Positions 18,836-27,496 are shown, counted from the stretch's first letter. The stretch: 50,416 nucleotides of DNA from Wenjunlia vitaminophila DSM 41686 (GCF_000380165.1 NZ_KB904678.1:1-50416); one strand, 5' to 3'. The notes: generated from the letters alone by a model not told the origin. Numbers and translations are program-made.

Positions 18836-20380
18836 TCAACGTCCCGGCAGTTCCAGGCGGCCGTCCACCCTGCGGGGCAGGCCAAGGGGGTTGTCGTCCC
18901 GCAGGGGCGCGGGGAGCAGCGCCGGCGGGGCGTCCTGGTAGGTGACGGGACGCAGCCAACGTTCGATCGCCGTGTCCCCCACCGAGCTGGCGGTTCCGGT
19001 GGTGGCGGGGTAGGGGCCGCCGTGGTGCTGTGCGGGGGCGACGGCCACACCGGTGGGCCAGCCGTTCACCACGACCCGACCGACCAGCGCGGTGAGCCCG
19101 GCGAGCAGGGCGGCGGCCGGCCCGTCCGCCTGCCGGGCCTCGGCGGCGGCGAGGTGGACGGTGGCGGTGAGGTTCCCCGGAAGCCGACCGAGGACGGCGT
19201 TGACCTCGGCGGCGTCCCGGTAGCGGGCCACCACGGTGACCGGGCCGAAGCACTCCTCGAGCAGCAGGTGGTGCGGGCCCGGCACGGTCAACCGCTCGGC
19301 GGGGACGGTGAGGAACCCGGCCCGCACCGCGAACGGCCCGTCGCCGTGGGGGGTGACCGGGGCCTGCACGTCCGGCAGCGCGGCGCGTCGGCGCACTCCG
19401 CGCAGGAACGCCTCGCGCAGCCGGGCGTCCAGCAGGACGGCCGGCGGGGTCCCGGTGGTGGCGTGGGTCAGCGCGGCCACCAGGCGGTCCCCCGGCTCCC
19501 CGACCGGGGCGAGGACGAGTCCTGGCTTGGTGCAGAACTGCCCGGCGCCCAGGGTGAACGAGCCGGCGAGGCCGGTGCCGATCTCCTCGGGGCGCTCCGC
19601 CGCGGCGGCCTCGGTGACCACCACGGGGTTGAGGCTGCCCAGTTCACCGTGGAAGGGGATGGGACGGGGACGGGCGGCTGCCGCGTCGTACAGCGCCCGG
19701 CCGCCGGCGATCGACCCGGTGAACCCGGCGGCGGCCACCAGGGGGTGGCTGATCACGTCGGTGCCGGCCCGGAACCCGTGCACCAGGCGCACCACGTCGG
19801 GCGGCAGGCCCACCGAGCCGGCGGCCCGGCGCAGCAGCGCCGCGCACCGCTCGGAGGTGTCCGGGTGGTCGGGGTGGGCCTTGACCACCACCGGACAGCC
19901 CGCGGCCAGCGCGCTTGCGGTGTCCCCGCCGGGGACACCGAAGGCGAGCGGGAAGTTGCTCGCCGAGAACACGGCGACCACTCCGAGCGGTACCTTGTAC
20001 CGGCGCAGGTCGGGGCGGGGCACCGGTCCGGCCTCGGGGTCGGCGTGGTCGATCACCACGTCGAGGTAGGCGCCCTCCTCCACGACGTCGGCGAACGCCC
20101 GCAACTGGTGGCTGGTACGGGCGAGTTCGCCGGTGAGCCGGGAGGGGCCGAGGGCCGTCTCGGCGTCCGCGGCGGCGACCACCTCGTCGCCCGCGGACTC
20201 CAGGGCGTCGGCCGCGGCACGCAGCAGCGCGGTCCGCGCCGCGGGGTCGGCGAGGGCGGGGAGGGTGTCGGCGGCGGCACGCACCGCCGCGTCCACGGCT
20301 TCGGTGTCGGCTTCGGTGGCCACCTGTCCCCGGGGCTCCCCGGTCCGCGGATCGACGCTCAAGACTGGGGTCGTACCCAC
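18836..20380 (-). CDS. 2-oxoglutarate semialdehyde (2,5-dioxopentanoate) dehydrogenase
   Basis: A 514-residue aldehyde dehydrogenase of the NADP-type KGSADH subgroup. It shows VFSASNFPLAFGVPGGDTASALAAGCPVV (the specific start of the cofactor domain), VVKAHPDHPDTS, AGFTGSIAGGRAL, FHGELGSLNPVV with the catalytic Glu, and GAGQFCTKPGLVL with the catalytic Cys. It oxidises 2,5-dioxopentanoate to 2-oxoglutarate, the last step of aldarate breakdown. The GTG at 20380 has GGAGG nine bases upstream, whereas a TTG at 20389 overlaps that site and is rejected. It is divergent from the IclR regulator and works with the dehydratase and uronate dehydrogenase nearby. Confidence 0.88.
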   Translation of the reverse strand: MGTTPVLSVDPRTGEPRGQVATEADTEAVDAAVRAAADTLPALADPAARTALLRAAADALESAGDEVVAAADAETALGPSRLTGELARTSHQLRAFADVVEEGAYLDVVIDHADPEAGPVPRPDLRRYKVPLGVVAVFSASNFPLAFGVPGGDTASALAAGCPVVVKAHPDHPDTSERCAALLRRAAGSVGLPPDVVRLVHGFRAGTDVISHPLVAAAGFTGSIAGGRALYDAAAARPRPIPFHGELGSLNPVVVTEAAAAERPEEIGTGLAGSFTLGAGQFCTKPGLVLAPVGEPGDRLVAALTHATTGTPPAVLLDARLREAFLRGVRRRAALPDVQAPVTPHGDGPFAVRAGFLTVPAERLTVPGPHHLLLEECFGPVTVVARYRDAAEVNAVLGRLPGNLTATVHLAAAEARQADGPAAALLAGLTALVGRVVVNGWPTGVAVAPAQHHGGPYPATTGTASSVGDTAIERWLRPVTYQDAPPALLPAPLRDDNPLGLPRRVDGRLELPGR

Positions 20381-20405
20381 AGTGACCAACCTCCAGGCGT
20401 TCGAT

Positions 20406-20420
20406 ATACTGAACGGTATT
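20406..20420. promoter_or_regulatory. Putative operator A of the uronate cluster
   Basis: ATACTGAACGGTATT has palindromic ends (ATAC/GTAT) and lies in the 94-base divergent gap between the dehydrogenase and IclR genes, overlapping the -10-like TATACT (20405-20410). The same core, ATAyTGAACsGTmTT, occurs at 23517-23531 in the other divergent gap of the cluster, which suggests the local IclR protein binds both. Confidence 0.55.
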
Positions 20421-20474
20421 CTTCATGCGGAACGGCCGGGACCCTATGCCCGGTGGAACGAAGGGGTCAAGAGC

Positions 20475-21245
20475 ATGGCTGCTCCCGAAGGTGGGGGGTC
20501 CCCGGTCAAGTCGGCGGTGCGCACCGTGGAGCTCCTGGAGTACTTCGCGGGACGCCCGGGCATGCACAGCCTCGCCGAGGTGCAGGAGGCGGTGGGCTAC
20601 CCCAAGAGCAGCCTGTACATGCTGTTGCGCACCCTGGTTGACCTGGGCTGGGTGGAGACCGACGCCACCGGGACCCGTTACGGCATCGGCGTTCGGGCGC
20701 TGCTCGTCGGCACCTCCTACATCGACGGTGACGAGGTGGTGGCGGCGGCCCGCCCCACCCTCGACCGGCTCGCCGACGACACCACGGAGACCATCCACCT
20801 CGCCCGCCTGGACGGCACCAACGTGGTCTACCTCGCCACGCGCCAGTCCCAGCACTACCTGCGGCCGTTCACCCGGGTGGGCCGCCGGCTCCCGGCGCAC
20901 TCCACCTCGCTGGGCAAGGCCCTGCTCTCCACCCACTCCGACGACCAGGTGCGCGCCCTGTTGCCCGAGCACCTGGACGCGCTCACCGAGAACACCGTCA
21001 CCGACCGGGAGCGGCTGATCGGCGAACTGCACCAGGTGCGCGAGCAGGGCTACGCGGTGGACCGGGAGGAGAACACAGTGGGCCTGCGCTGCTTCGGCGT
21101 CGCCATCCCCTACCGCACCCCGGCACGCGACGCGATCAGTTGCTCGGTCCCGGTGGCCCGACTGACCCCGGGGCGGGAGCAGATGATCAAGGACGCCCTC
21201 TTCGACGCCCGGGACCGGCTCATCCTGGCCACCCGCCGGCTCTGA
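20475..21245 (+). CDS. IclR family transcriptional regulator of the uronate cluster
   Basis: A 256-residue regulator. An N-terminal winged helix (SAVRTVELLEYFAG... SLAEVQEAVGYPKSSLYMLLRTL, about 13-60) is followed by the IclR effector domain (HSTSLGKALLS; VREQGYAVDREENTVGLRCFGVAI; AISCSVPVARL). Such proteins sense sugar acids or aromatics and usually repress adjacent divergent genes. AAGGGG eight bases before the ATG at 20475 supports the start. It is convergent with the unknown protein gene, with only 10 bases between the stops. Its natural targets are the two gaps carrying the shared ATAyTGAACsGTmTT motif. Confidence 0.9.
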   Translation: MAAPEGGGSPVKSAVRTVELLEYFAGRPGMHSLAEVQEAVGYPKSSLYMLLRTLVDLGWVETDATGTRYGIGVRALLVGTSYIDGDEVVAAARPTLDRLADDTTETIHLARLDGTNVVYLATRQSQHYLRPFTRVGRRLPAHSTSLGKALLSTHSDDQVRALLPEHLDALTENTVTDRERLIGELHQVREQGYAVDREENTVGLRCFGVAIPYRTPARDAISCSVPVARLTPGREQMIKDALFDARDRLILATRRL

Positions 21246-21255
21246 ACGCCCCCGG

Positions 21256-22497
21256 TCACCGGGCAGTTCCCGTCGGCGCCGGCCGCCCGCCGGGTCGGCG
21301 CCGCAGCGCGGCCAACTGCCGGGTGACCTCCGCCCAGTCCCGGTCCGAGGCCAGACCGGCGTGGTAGAGCCGCAGTTCACCGGCGCCGTGCGTCGCGGCC
21401 TGTCGTGCGGCCTCGGCCAACGCGTCGGGCCGCCCGCCCATGCCGGCGACCACCACCAGGTTGGCGGCGAGCACCGTCCCCGCGCGGCGGGCCGGAACGT
21501 CCGCCGCGGTCAGGACGGCCTCCCGGTCCGCCGCGTCCGTGCACGGCAGTACCAGGCCGTCCGCCTCCGCGAGCACGTCGGCGGCGGACACACCCGCGTT
21601 CGCACCGCACCGGTGGGGGGCGGGGTCCGCGTGCAGCAACACCCGGAAGCCGCCCGGGGCGGCCGACCGCACCGCACGCACCACCGTCCGCTGGAACTCC
21701 CCGGCGACCGCGGTCCGGTGGGCGAGGGTGACCGCGGCCAGGTCCCGTCCCAGGAGTTCCCCGACCGCCGCCCACTCCCCCGCCCGGTCCCCGGCGGCCG
21801 GCTCGGGCGCGCCCGCCCACAGGGGCTCCAGGGCCCCGACGACGGCCCGGCGCAGCTCCTCGGGATCCACGCCGAGACGGTGGTAGCCGTTCCGGCAGTG
21901 ACGGCAGAAGCACACCGACATCAGGTACTGCGCGGCGGCCCCCAGCGGCACCCCGCCGATCTTGTCGTGGGCGTGCAGGTGCCCCAGGCCGTACCAGCCG
22001 CAGGACTCCAGTTCCGTGCCCAGCGCCCCGGGGCGTACCGCCGCCTCGGCCGCCAGCTCGACCAGGTACTCCCGGACCTCCGGCTGGCCCACGCACAGCG
22101 CCCACGGGTAGCGGTCGCCGTAGGCGTTGCGCACCGTCGCCCGGGGGTGCTCCGCGCCGAGGCGGGAGTTGTGGGCCAGCACCACCCAGGAGTGCACGGC
22201 CAGCCCGGCCGCGGCCAGGGCTCCGGCCGCCTCGTCGAAGGCGTCGCGGACCGGCACCCAGGCCTGCGGGTGGGGGCGCAGCGCCCGGCCGGCCCAGCGC
22301 GCCGGGTCCGGCGGGTAGTAGACCGCGTGGTGCCGCGCGGTGACGACCCGGTGGCGAGGGTGACGGGGAGTCAGGGCACGGACGCTGTGGTAGGCGGAGG
22401 CCAGGGTGACCTGTTGGACGCCGGACTCGGCGAGCCGGCGCGGGGCCCCGGGGTCCGCGATCACGTCCCAGGGGTACAGGAAGGCGGAGGCGCGCAT
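21256..22497 (-). CDS. Uncharacterised protein of the uronate cluster, with CxCxxC motif
   Basis: A 413-residue cytosolic protein I cannot assign to a named family. It starts MRASAFLYPWDVIADPG and contains SAYHSVRALTPRHPRHRV, a His-rich segment, YYPPDPARW, SCGWYGLGHLHAHDKIG, and CFCRHCRNGYHRLG (about 195-208), a possible metal-binding knuckle like those in some glycosidase-like barrels. Alternating strands and helices suggest a TIM barrel, but this is only an impression. Its ATG shares one base with the stop of the dehydratase gene (TGATG), so the two are translationally coupled. A role in uronate or aldarate breakdown, perhaps a lactone or oligouronide step, is inference from context. Confidence 0.7.
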   Translation of the reverse strand: MRASAFLYPWDVIADPGAPRRLAESGVQQVTLASAYHSVRALTPRHPRHRVVTARHHAVYYPPDPARWAGRALRPHPQAWVPVRDAFDEAAGALAAAGLAVHSWVVLAHNSRLGAEHPRATVRNAYGDRYPWALCVGQPEVREYLVELAAEAAVRPGALGTELESCGWYGLGHLHAHDKIGGVPLGAAAQYLMSVCFCRHCRNGYHRLGVDPEELRRAVVGALEPLWAGAPEPAAGDRAGEWAAVGELLGRDLAAVTLAHRTAVAGEFQRTVVRAVRSAAPGGFRVLLHADPAPHRCGANAGVSAADVLAEADGLVLPCTDAADREAVLTAADVPARRAGTVLAANLVVVAGMGGRPDALAEAARQAATHGAGELRLYHAGLASDRDWAEVTRQLAALRRRPGGRPAPTGTAR

Positions 22498-23429
22498 CAG
22501 GCCGCGCCCTCGACCAGGGCCAGCCCCCGGGTGATCAGCTCCCGCAGCGCCGCGACGTGCTCGGGAGCGGGCTCCACCAGCGGCGCCCGGACTGGTCCCA
22601 CGTCCAGGCCGCGCAGCCTGACCCCGGCCTTGACCAGCGAGACCGCGTACCCGGGCCCCTGCTGACGCAGTTCCACCAACGGTCGGTAGAAGCCGTCGAG
22701 CAGCCGCCGCGCGGTGGGCTCGTCGCCGCCCTCCAGCGCCTGGTGGAACGCGATGGCCACCTCGGGGGCGAAGCAGAACGCGGCCGAGGAGTACAGCCGC
22801 ACGCCGATGCCCCGGTAGGCGAGCTGGGTCTGCTCCGCGGTGGGCAGCCCGTTGAAGTAGCTGAGGCTCCGCCCGGGCAGCTCGCTGCGGACGGCGGAGA
22901 CGATGCGCTGCATCAGCTCCAGGTCGCCGTGCCCGTCCTTGACCCCCACGACGTTGCGGAGCCGGGCGAGCCGTACCACCGAGTCGGGGGTGAGCACCGC
23001 GTTGTCCCGCTGGTAGACGATCACGTCGAGGCCGGTCGCCGCGGCGACCTCGGTGTAGTGGCGGACCAGGCCCCGCTGGCCGGGGACCACCAGGTAGGGC
23101 GGCATCGCCAGCAGGCCGTCGGCCCCCGCGTCGCCGGCCAGCCGGGCGAACCTGGAGGCGAGCGCGGTGCCGTGGCCGACCCCGGCGAACACCGGCACCT
23201 CACCGGCGGTCTCCTCCACCGCGGCGGCCACCAGGTCCCGGTACTCCTCCAGGTCCAGGGCGTGGTACTCGCCGGTTCCGCAGCAGGCGAACACCGCCCC
23301 GGCCCCGGCGTCCACTCCCGCGCGGACGTGGCGGCGGAAGAGGTCGAGGTCCGGTGCCCCGTCGGGGCCGAAGGGGGTCACCGGGAAGAACAGCACCCCG
23401 TGCAGGGGCCTGTGCGCAGGCTGGGTCAT
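22497..23429 (-). CDS. 5-dehydro-4-deoxyglucarate dehydratase-like DapA-family protein
   Basis: A 310-residue class I aldolase-fold protein. GVLFFPVTPFGPDGAPD opens the barrel, CCGTGEYHALDLEEY replaces the DapA GTTGE loop as in 5-dehydro-4-deoxyglucarate dehydratases, VIVYQRDNAVLT carries the Tyr region, and VVGVKDGHGDLEL holds the Schiff-base Lys. The family decarboxylates and dehydrates 5-dehydro-4-deoxyglucarate to 2,5-dioxopentanoate, the substrate of the dehydrogenase at 18836-20380. AAGGAG lies upstream; the ATG at 23429 is used here, and the GTG three bases earlier is equally possible. It is divergent from the uronate dehydrogenase gene. Confidence 0.82.
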   Translation of the reverse strand: MTQPAHRPLHGVLFFPVTPFGPDGAPDLDLFRRHVRAGVDAGAGAVFACCGTGEYHALDLEEYRDLVAAAVEETAGEVPVFAGVGHGTALASRFARLAGDAGADGLLAMPPYLVVPGQRGLVRHYTEVAAATGLDVIVYQRDNAVLTPDSVVRLARLRNVVGVKDGHGDLELMQRIVSAVRSELPGRSLSYFNGLPTAEQTQLAYRGIGVRLYSSAAFCFAPEVAIAFHQALEGGDEPTARRLLDGFYRPLVELRQQGPGYAVSLVKAGVRLRGLDVGPVRAPLVEPAPEHVAALRELITRGLALVEGAA

Positions 23430-23491
23430 CACGACTCGCACTCCTTGGCTAGGGCGGCACCACACCGTGGCGCCGCCATCACGCCAGGTCG

Positions 23492-23531
23492 TTTACATAC
23501 ATGTTTTGTGTACACCATATTGAACCGTCTT
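23492..23531 (+). promoter_or_regulatory. Promoter and operator B of the uronate cluster
   Basis: TTTACA (23492-23497), 18 bases, CATATT (23516-23521) makes a plausible promoter for the uronate dehydrogenase gene. The spacer contains the palindrome GTGTACAC. ATATTGAACCGTCTT (23517-23531) overlaps the -10 and matches operator A at 12 of 15 bases. Binding there would block initiation. Confidence 0.5.
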
Positions 23532-23724
23532 GGGAATCCCCCGACCACCCCACCTCCCCGCCACCCTCGTCCCAGAGCCCTCCTTGCCCGGCCAGGACGC
23601 CTTCGGAGCCGGATTGACGAGGAACCCACCACTCCCTAGGGTTTCCACGCATGTGAACGTCATCCGCCACCATGCCGAACCGCCCGCACCCGGGCCCACG
23701 GAGACCTCGAGGAGACCGGCCACG

Positions 23725-24525
23725 ATGACCGCCCCGCGAACCGTCCTGCTGACCGGAGCCGCCGGAGGCGTCGGCACCCTGATGCGCGAGCGCCTGCCCG
23801 GATACGGGTACGAGCTGCGCCTGTTCGACCGCGTCCCGGTCGCGGGCGCGCCGGACGCCGTCACCGCCGACCTGCTGGACGAGGGAGCGCTGCGAGCCGC
23901 GGTCCGGGGCGTGGACGCCGTGGTCCACCTCGCCGGGATCGCCACGGAGGCCCCGTTCGACCAGATCCTGCAGGCCAACATCGTCGGCACGCACCGACTG
24001 TTCGAGGCGGTCAGGGCCGAGGGGGTGCGCCGGGTGGTCTTCGCCTCGAGCAACCACACGGTGGGGTTCACCCCACTGGAGGCCGGGAGCCCCAGTGCCC
24101 CCCTGCCGGTGGGGACCCCCCTGCGCCCGGACACCTACTACGGGGTGTCCAAGGTCTTCGGTGAGGCGCTGGCCTCGCTCTACGCCGACAAGTACGGCGT
24201 GCAGACGGTCTCCCTGCGGATCGGCTCCTGCGCGCCCGAACCGACCGACGTCCGCATGCTCAGCACCTGGCTCAGCCCCGACGACTGCGCCCGGCTGGTG
24301 CACGCCGCGCTCACCGCCCCCGATGTCGGACACACCGTCGTCTACGGTCTGTCCGCCAACACCCGGGGGTGGTGGGACCTGGCTCCGGCCCGGGCCCTCG
24401 GCTACCAACCGCGGGACGACGCCGAGGTCTTCGCGGCGAGGATCACCGCCGAGCCGGGCGAGGGGGACCGGCGGGGCCCGGCGGCCGGGTTGCTCGGCGG
24501 CCACTTCACCGACCTGGAGCCCTGA
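23725..24525 (+). CDS. Uronate dehydrogenase-like NAD-dependent SDR protein
   Basis: A 266-residue extended-type short-chain dehydrogenase. LLTGAAGGVGTLM binds NAD, VVHLAGIATEAPF follows strand 4, FASSNHTVGF supplies the Ser and substrate loop, and YYGVSKVFGEAL the Tyr/Lys pair. SSNHTVGF with the short C-terminus fits uronate dehydrogenases, which oxidise D-glucuronate or D-galacturonate to the aldarolactone. GAGGAGA lies upstream of the ATG at 23725. Its position opposite the dehydratase gene supports a uronate-to-2-oxoglutarate route; the lactonase and aldarate dehydratase are not seen in the window. Confidence 0.8.
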   Translation: MTAPRTVLLTGAAGGVGTLMRERLPGYGYELRLFDRVPVAGAPDAVTADLLDEGALRAAVRGVDAVVHLAGIATEAPFDQILQANIVGTHRLFEAVRAEGVRRVVFASSNHTVGFTPLEAGSPSAPLPVGTPLRPDTYYGVSKVFGEALASLYADKYGVQTVSLRIGSCAPEPTDVRMLSTWLSPDDCARLVHAALTAPDVGHTVVYGLSANTRGWWDLAPARALGYQPRDDAEVFAARITAEPGEGDRRGPAAGLLGGHFTDLEP

Positions 24526-24602
24526 CGGCCGCCCGGGACACCTCCTTCGAGAACGGCCCCGGGTCGGTCACTCCTCCCCCGCGCTCACGTACGGTGGGGC
24601 GC

Positions 24603-25922
24603 ATGACGACGATGACGCCCGGCGCCAACATCCCGTTGCCCGTACCGCAGGTGGTGGTGGAGGTCACCGCGCCCAGGGCGCTGGACGTCTCCGGACTCCT
24701 GGTCACGGCAGGCGGAAAGGTGCGCAGCGACGCCGACTTCGTCTTCTTCAACCAGCCGCACGGCCCCGGGGTGACCCACCGCCCCGCCGCGCCCGGCGTG
24801 CCCGACGCGATCACCGTGCAGACCTCCGCGGTGCCCCCGGACATCGAGAAGGTGGTGGTGACGGCCAGCCTGGACAGCCCGGGCGCCACCTTCGCCGGCG
24901 CGGAACCCACGGCGACGGTCCGCAACGCGGCCGACGGCACCGTCCTGGCCACCTTCACCCCGCCCCGGCTGAGCAGCGAGACGGCGCTGGTCGTCGCCGA
25001 GGTCTACCGTCGGCAGGGCACCTGGAAGCTGCGGGCGGTCGGGCAGGGCTACGCCAACGGCCTGGCGGGGATCGCCACCGACTTCGGGGTGACGGTGGAC
25101 GAGGCACCCCAGGCGCCGCCGGCCGGGCCGCAGGCACCGGCAGCACCCATGCCCCAGGCCCCCATGCCGCAGGCACCGATGCCCCAGGCCCCCGTGCCCG
25201 CGCCAGGCGGCGGTTTCGCCCCGCCGCCCGCCGCCCCGCCGCCCGCCGCCCCACCGCCGATGCCGCAGGCACCCTGGGCCCCCGCGCCGCCGCCCCCGTC
25301 CCCACCGCAGGCACCGGGCCAGCCGGCGCCCGGTGCCCCCTCCGGCGTGGTCAACCTCGACAAGGGGCGGGTCAGTCTCGTCAAGGACCAGACCGTGTCC
25401 CTGGTCAAGGGGGGCCGTCCCATGCTCTCGGTGGTCCGGATGGGCCTCGGATGGGAGCCCGCCTACCGGGGCCGGAGCATCGACCTGGACGCCTCGGTCA
25501 TCGCCTACGACGCCCGCCGCAAGAAGGTGGACACGGTCTGGTTCATGAAGCTCTCCGCCCTCGGCGGAGCGCTCCAGCACTCGGGTGACAACCTCACCGG
25601 GGAGGGCGCGGGCGACGACGAGGTGATCACCGTTGACCTGGGCCGCATCCCGCCGGAGGTGTCCGGTCTTGTCTTCGTGGTCAACTCCTTCTCCGGGCAG
25701 AAGTTCAACCAGGTGGCCAAGGCGTACTGTCGCCTCCTCGACGGGCACGACAACTCCGAGCTGGTCCGGTTCGACCTCACCAACTCCGAGGCCCGCACCG
25801 GCGTGATCATGTGCAAACTGATCCGTCAGTACTCGGGAGAGTGGCAGATGACGGCGGTCGGCCAGTACGTGGACGCCAAGACGGCACGGGGCATGGTGAA
25901 GCCCGGGGCGGCGGTGCTGTGA
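24603..25922 (+). CDS. TerD-family protein with two TerD domains and a proline-rich linker
   Basis: A 439-residue cytosolic protein. TerD domain 1 (about 10-165) includes KVRSDADFVFFNQP, the calcium-binding acidic motif. The linker (about 168-250) is almost only Pro, Ala, Gln, Gly and Met, with tandem MPQAP units. TerD domain 2 (about 255-435) begins VNLDKGRVSLVKDQ and ends MTAVGQYVDAKTARGM. TerD proteins bind Ca2+ and belong to stress-response (tellurite/phage-type) modules, commonly multi-copy in actinomycetes. No other ter gene lies nearby. The ATG at 24603 was chosen because MTTMTPGANIPL begins the domain. Confidence 0.9.
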   Translation: MTTMTPGANIPLPVPQVVVEVTAPRALDVSGLLVTAGGKVRSDADFVFFNQPHGPGVTHRPAAPGVPDAITVQTSAVPPDIEKVVVTASLDSPGATFAGAEPTATVRNAADGTVLATFTPPRLSSETALVVAEVYRRQGTWKLRAVGQGYANGLAGIATDFGVTVDEAPQAPPAGPQAPAAPMPQAPMPQAPMPQAPVPAPGGGFAPPPAAPPPAAPPPMPQAPWAPAPPPPSPPQAPGQPAPGAPSGVVNLDKGRVSLVKDQTVSLVKGGRPMLSVVRMGLGWEPAYRGRSIDLDASVIAYDARRKKVDTVWFMKLSALGGALQHSGDNLTGEGAGDDEVITVDLGRIPPEVSGLVFVVNSFSGQKFNQVAKAYCRLLDGHDNSELVRFDLTNSEARTGVIMCKLIRQYSGEWQMTAVGQYVDAKTARGMVKPGAAVL

Positions 25923-25957
25923 CACCGCCCCGGGCCCGCACCGGGTGAAGGAGGCGG

Positions 25958-27496
25958 CTACGCCCGGCTGGACCTCGCCTTCAGCGCCGCCTTGCGGGCT
26001 TCCTTGGCCACCGCCCGGTCCGGGTGCAGCCGTCCCAGGGCCTCCAGCACCTCCACCGTCGCCGGGTGGTCCACCTTCCAGGCGGCGGAGAAGAAGGAGT
26101 CGTGCTCGTCCCGGACGGGGATGCCGCGCACCAGTTCCTGTAGCAGCTCCTCGTCGTCCTCGGCGAGCTGCGCCGCCAGGGTGTCCACGGTCAGCCAGAA
26201 CACCATCTCCTCCGACGGCTCCGGCACGTCGGCGGCCCGGTTCTCGGCCAACCTGACCCGGGCGAGACCGCCGAGGTGCCGGTCGTCGAGCACCTCGCGC
26301 AGCGCGGGGTCACCCGCGGGCCCGAGCAGGGCGAGCGCCTGCTGGCAGTACAGCCGGCGCAGGGGTGCCTGGGGGTCGTCGCCGCGGGCGGCGCCGAGCA
26401 GCTCCCGGGCCGCGGCCACCGGGTCCCGGTGCTCGATCCAGCCCTGGGCCTCGGCGCGGGCGGCGCCGTCCGGGTAGTCGGCCATGGCCTCCAGGAGTTC
26501 GTCCGCCCCGGCATCGACCAACTCGCCCACCGCGGGGGCGAGGGCGCCCGCGAGCAGCAGCCGACGGCGCACCCCGTAGATCCCGAGGGGAGTCAGCCGA
26601 ACCATCCCGTAACGGCTCACGTCCTCCTCGTCCAGTTCCTCCACCAGCGCCTCGGAGGCCGCGAGGTCCTCCTCGTCATCCACCACCAGCGCGGGATCGA
26701 CCGGCTGGTACTCCACCACGCCGGTCCCGGCCACCAGTTGCAGGGCGCCGTCGAGCCGCATCATCAGGGACGAGACCTCTTCCAGCGCCTCGTCCGTCGG
26801 CGCCTCCATGTCGTCGGGGACCACCATGGAAGCGGCCAGCACCGGCAGCGGGACGGCCTGCTCGTCGTCGGCGTCCCGCTCCTGGTCGAACCCGGTCTCC
26901 AGCGCCGAGATCACGTACAGGTTCTCCAGGGCCTCGTAGAGCAGCTCGGGGTCGGTCTCGAGGCCGAGTTCCTGCTCGCCGGCCGCCAGGTCACCGTCCT
27001 CCAGGGAGGCCAGCAGGGCGTCCACCGACGGCAGGCAGGCGTCGGCGACCACCACTTCGGCGGCCTCCCACCACAGGTCGAGCAGCTCTTCCGCACCCGC
27101 GGTGTCCACGGCGGCCAGGGCCGCCCCCGGCCTGGCCGTGCCGTCCTCGATGTCGATGAACTCCAGTTCCTCGGCGATCGACCAGGGTAGGTCCAGCTCG
27201 GGCAGTTCCTCGGCTCCGCCGATCTGGTCGAGCTCCGACTCCAGGTCCTCCGGCGGGAGCAGGTTCAGCTCGCGGGCGGCCCGCCGGGCGTCGCCCAGCT
27301 CCAGCACGCCGTCCGCGGTGACCGGGCGGTGCGGGCCGATCCAGTGGGCCAGCCGCACCGCGGCGTCGAACATGGGGGACTTCCGGGCCAGTCGTGCGAG
27401 TGCGTCCGTGGGCAACAGCCGCACCGGCGGCATCGCGGGGACGGTGCCCAGATCAGGCTGATGGCCGTCACTGGGGGTGGGGCTGGGTCCGGCCAT
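25958..27496 (-). CDS. Conserved actinobacterial protein of unknown function (paralog B)
   Basis: A 512-residue, strongly acidic, helical protein. The N-terminal part has LARLARKSPMFDAAVRLAHWIG (similar to paralog A's AVRLARWAEG), the middle is rich in Glu/Asp/Leu, and the C-terminus VDHPATVEVLEALGRLHPDRAVAKEARKAALKA matches the end of the protein at 4157-5524. No motif I know indicates catalysis. AGGAGA about nine bases before the ATG at 27496 sets the start; the longer frame upstream is not used. It is convergent with the TerD gene. Confidence 0.7.
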   Translation of the reverse strand: MAGPSPTPSDGHQPDLGTVPAMPPVRLLPTDALARLARKSPMFDAAVRLAHWIGPHRPVTADGVLELGDARRAARELNLLPPEDLESELDQIGGAEELPELDLPWSIAEELEFIDIEDGTARPGAALAAVDTAGAEELLDLWWEAAEVVVADACLPSVDALLASLEDGDLAAGEQELGLETDPELLYEALENLYVISALETGFDQERDADDEQAVPLPVLAASMVVPDDMEAPTDEALEEVSSLMMRLDGALQLVAGTGVVEYQPVDPALVVDDEEDLAASEALVEELDEEDVSRYGMVRLTPLGIYGVRRRLLLAGALAPAVGELVDAGADELLEAMADYPDGAARAEAQGWIEHRDPVAAARELLGAARGDDPQAPLRRLYCQQALALLGPAGDPALREVLDDRHLGGLARVRLAENRAADVPEPSEEMVFWLTVDTLAAQLAEDDEELLQELVRGIPVRDEHDSFFSAAWKVDHPATVEVLEALGRLHPDRAVAKEARKAALKARSSRA

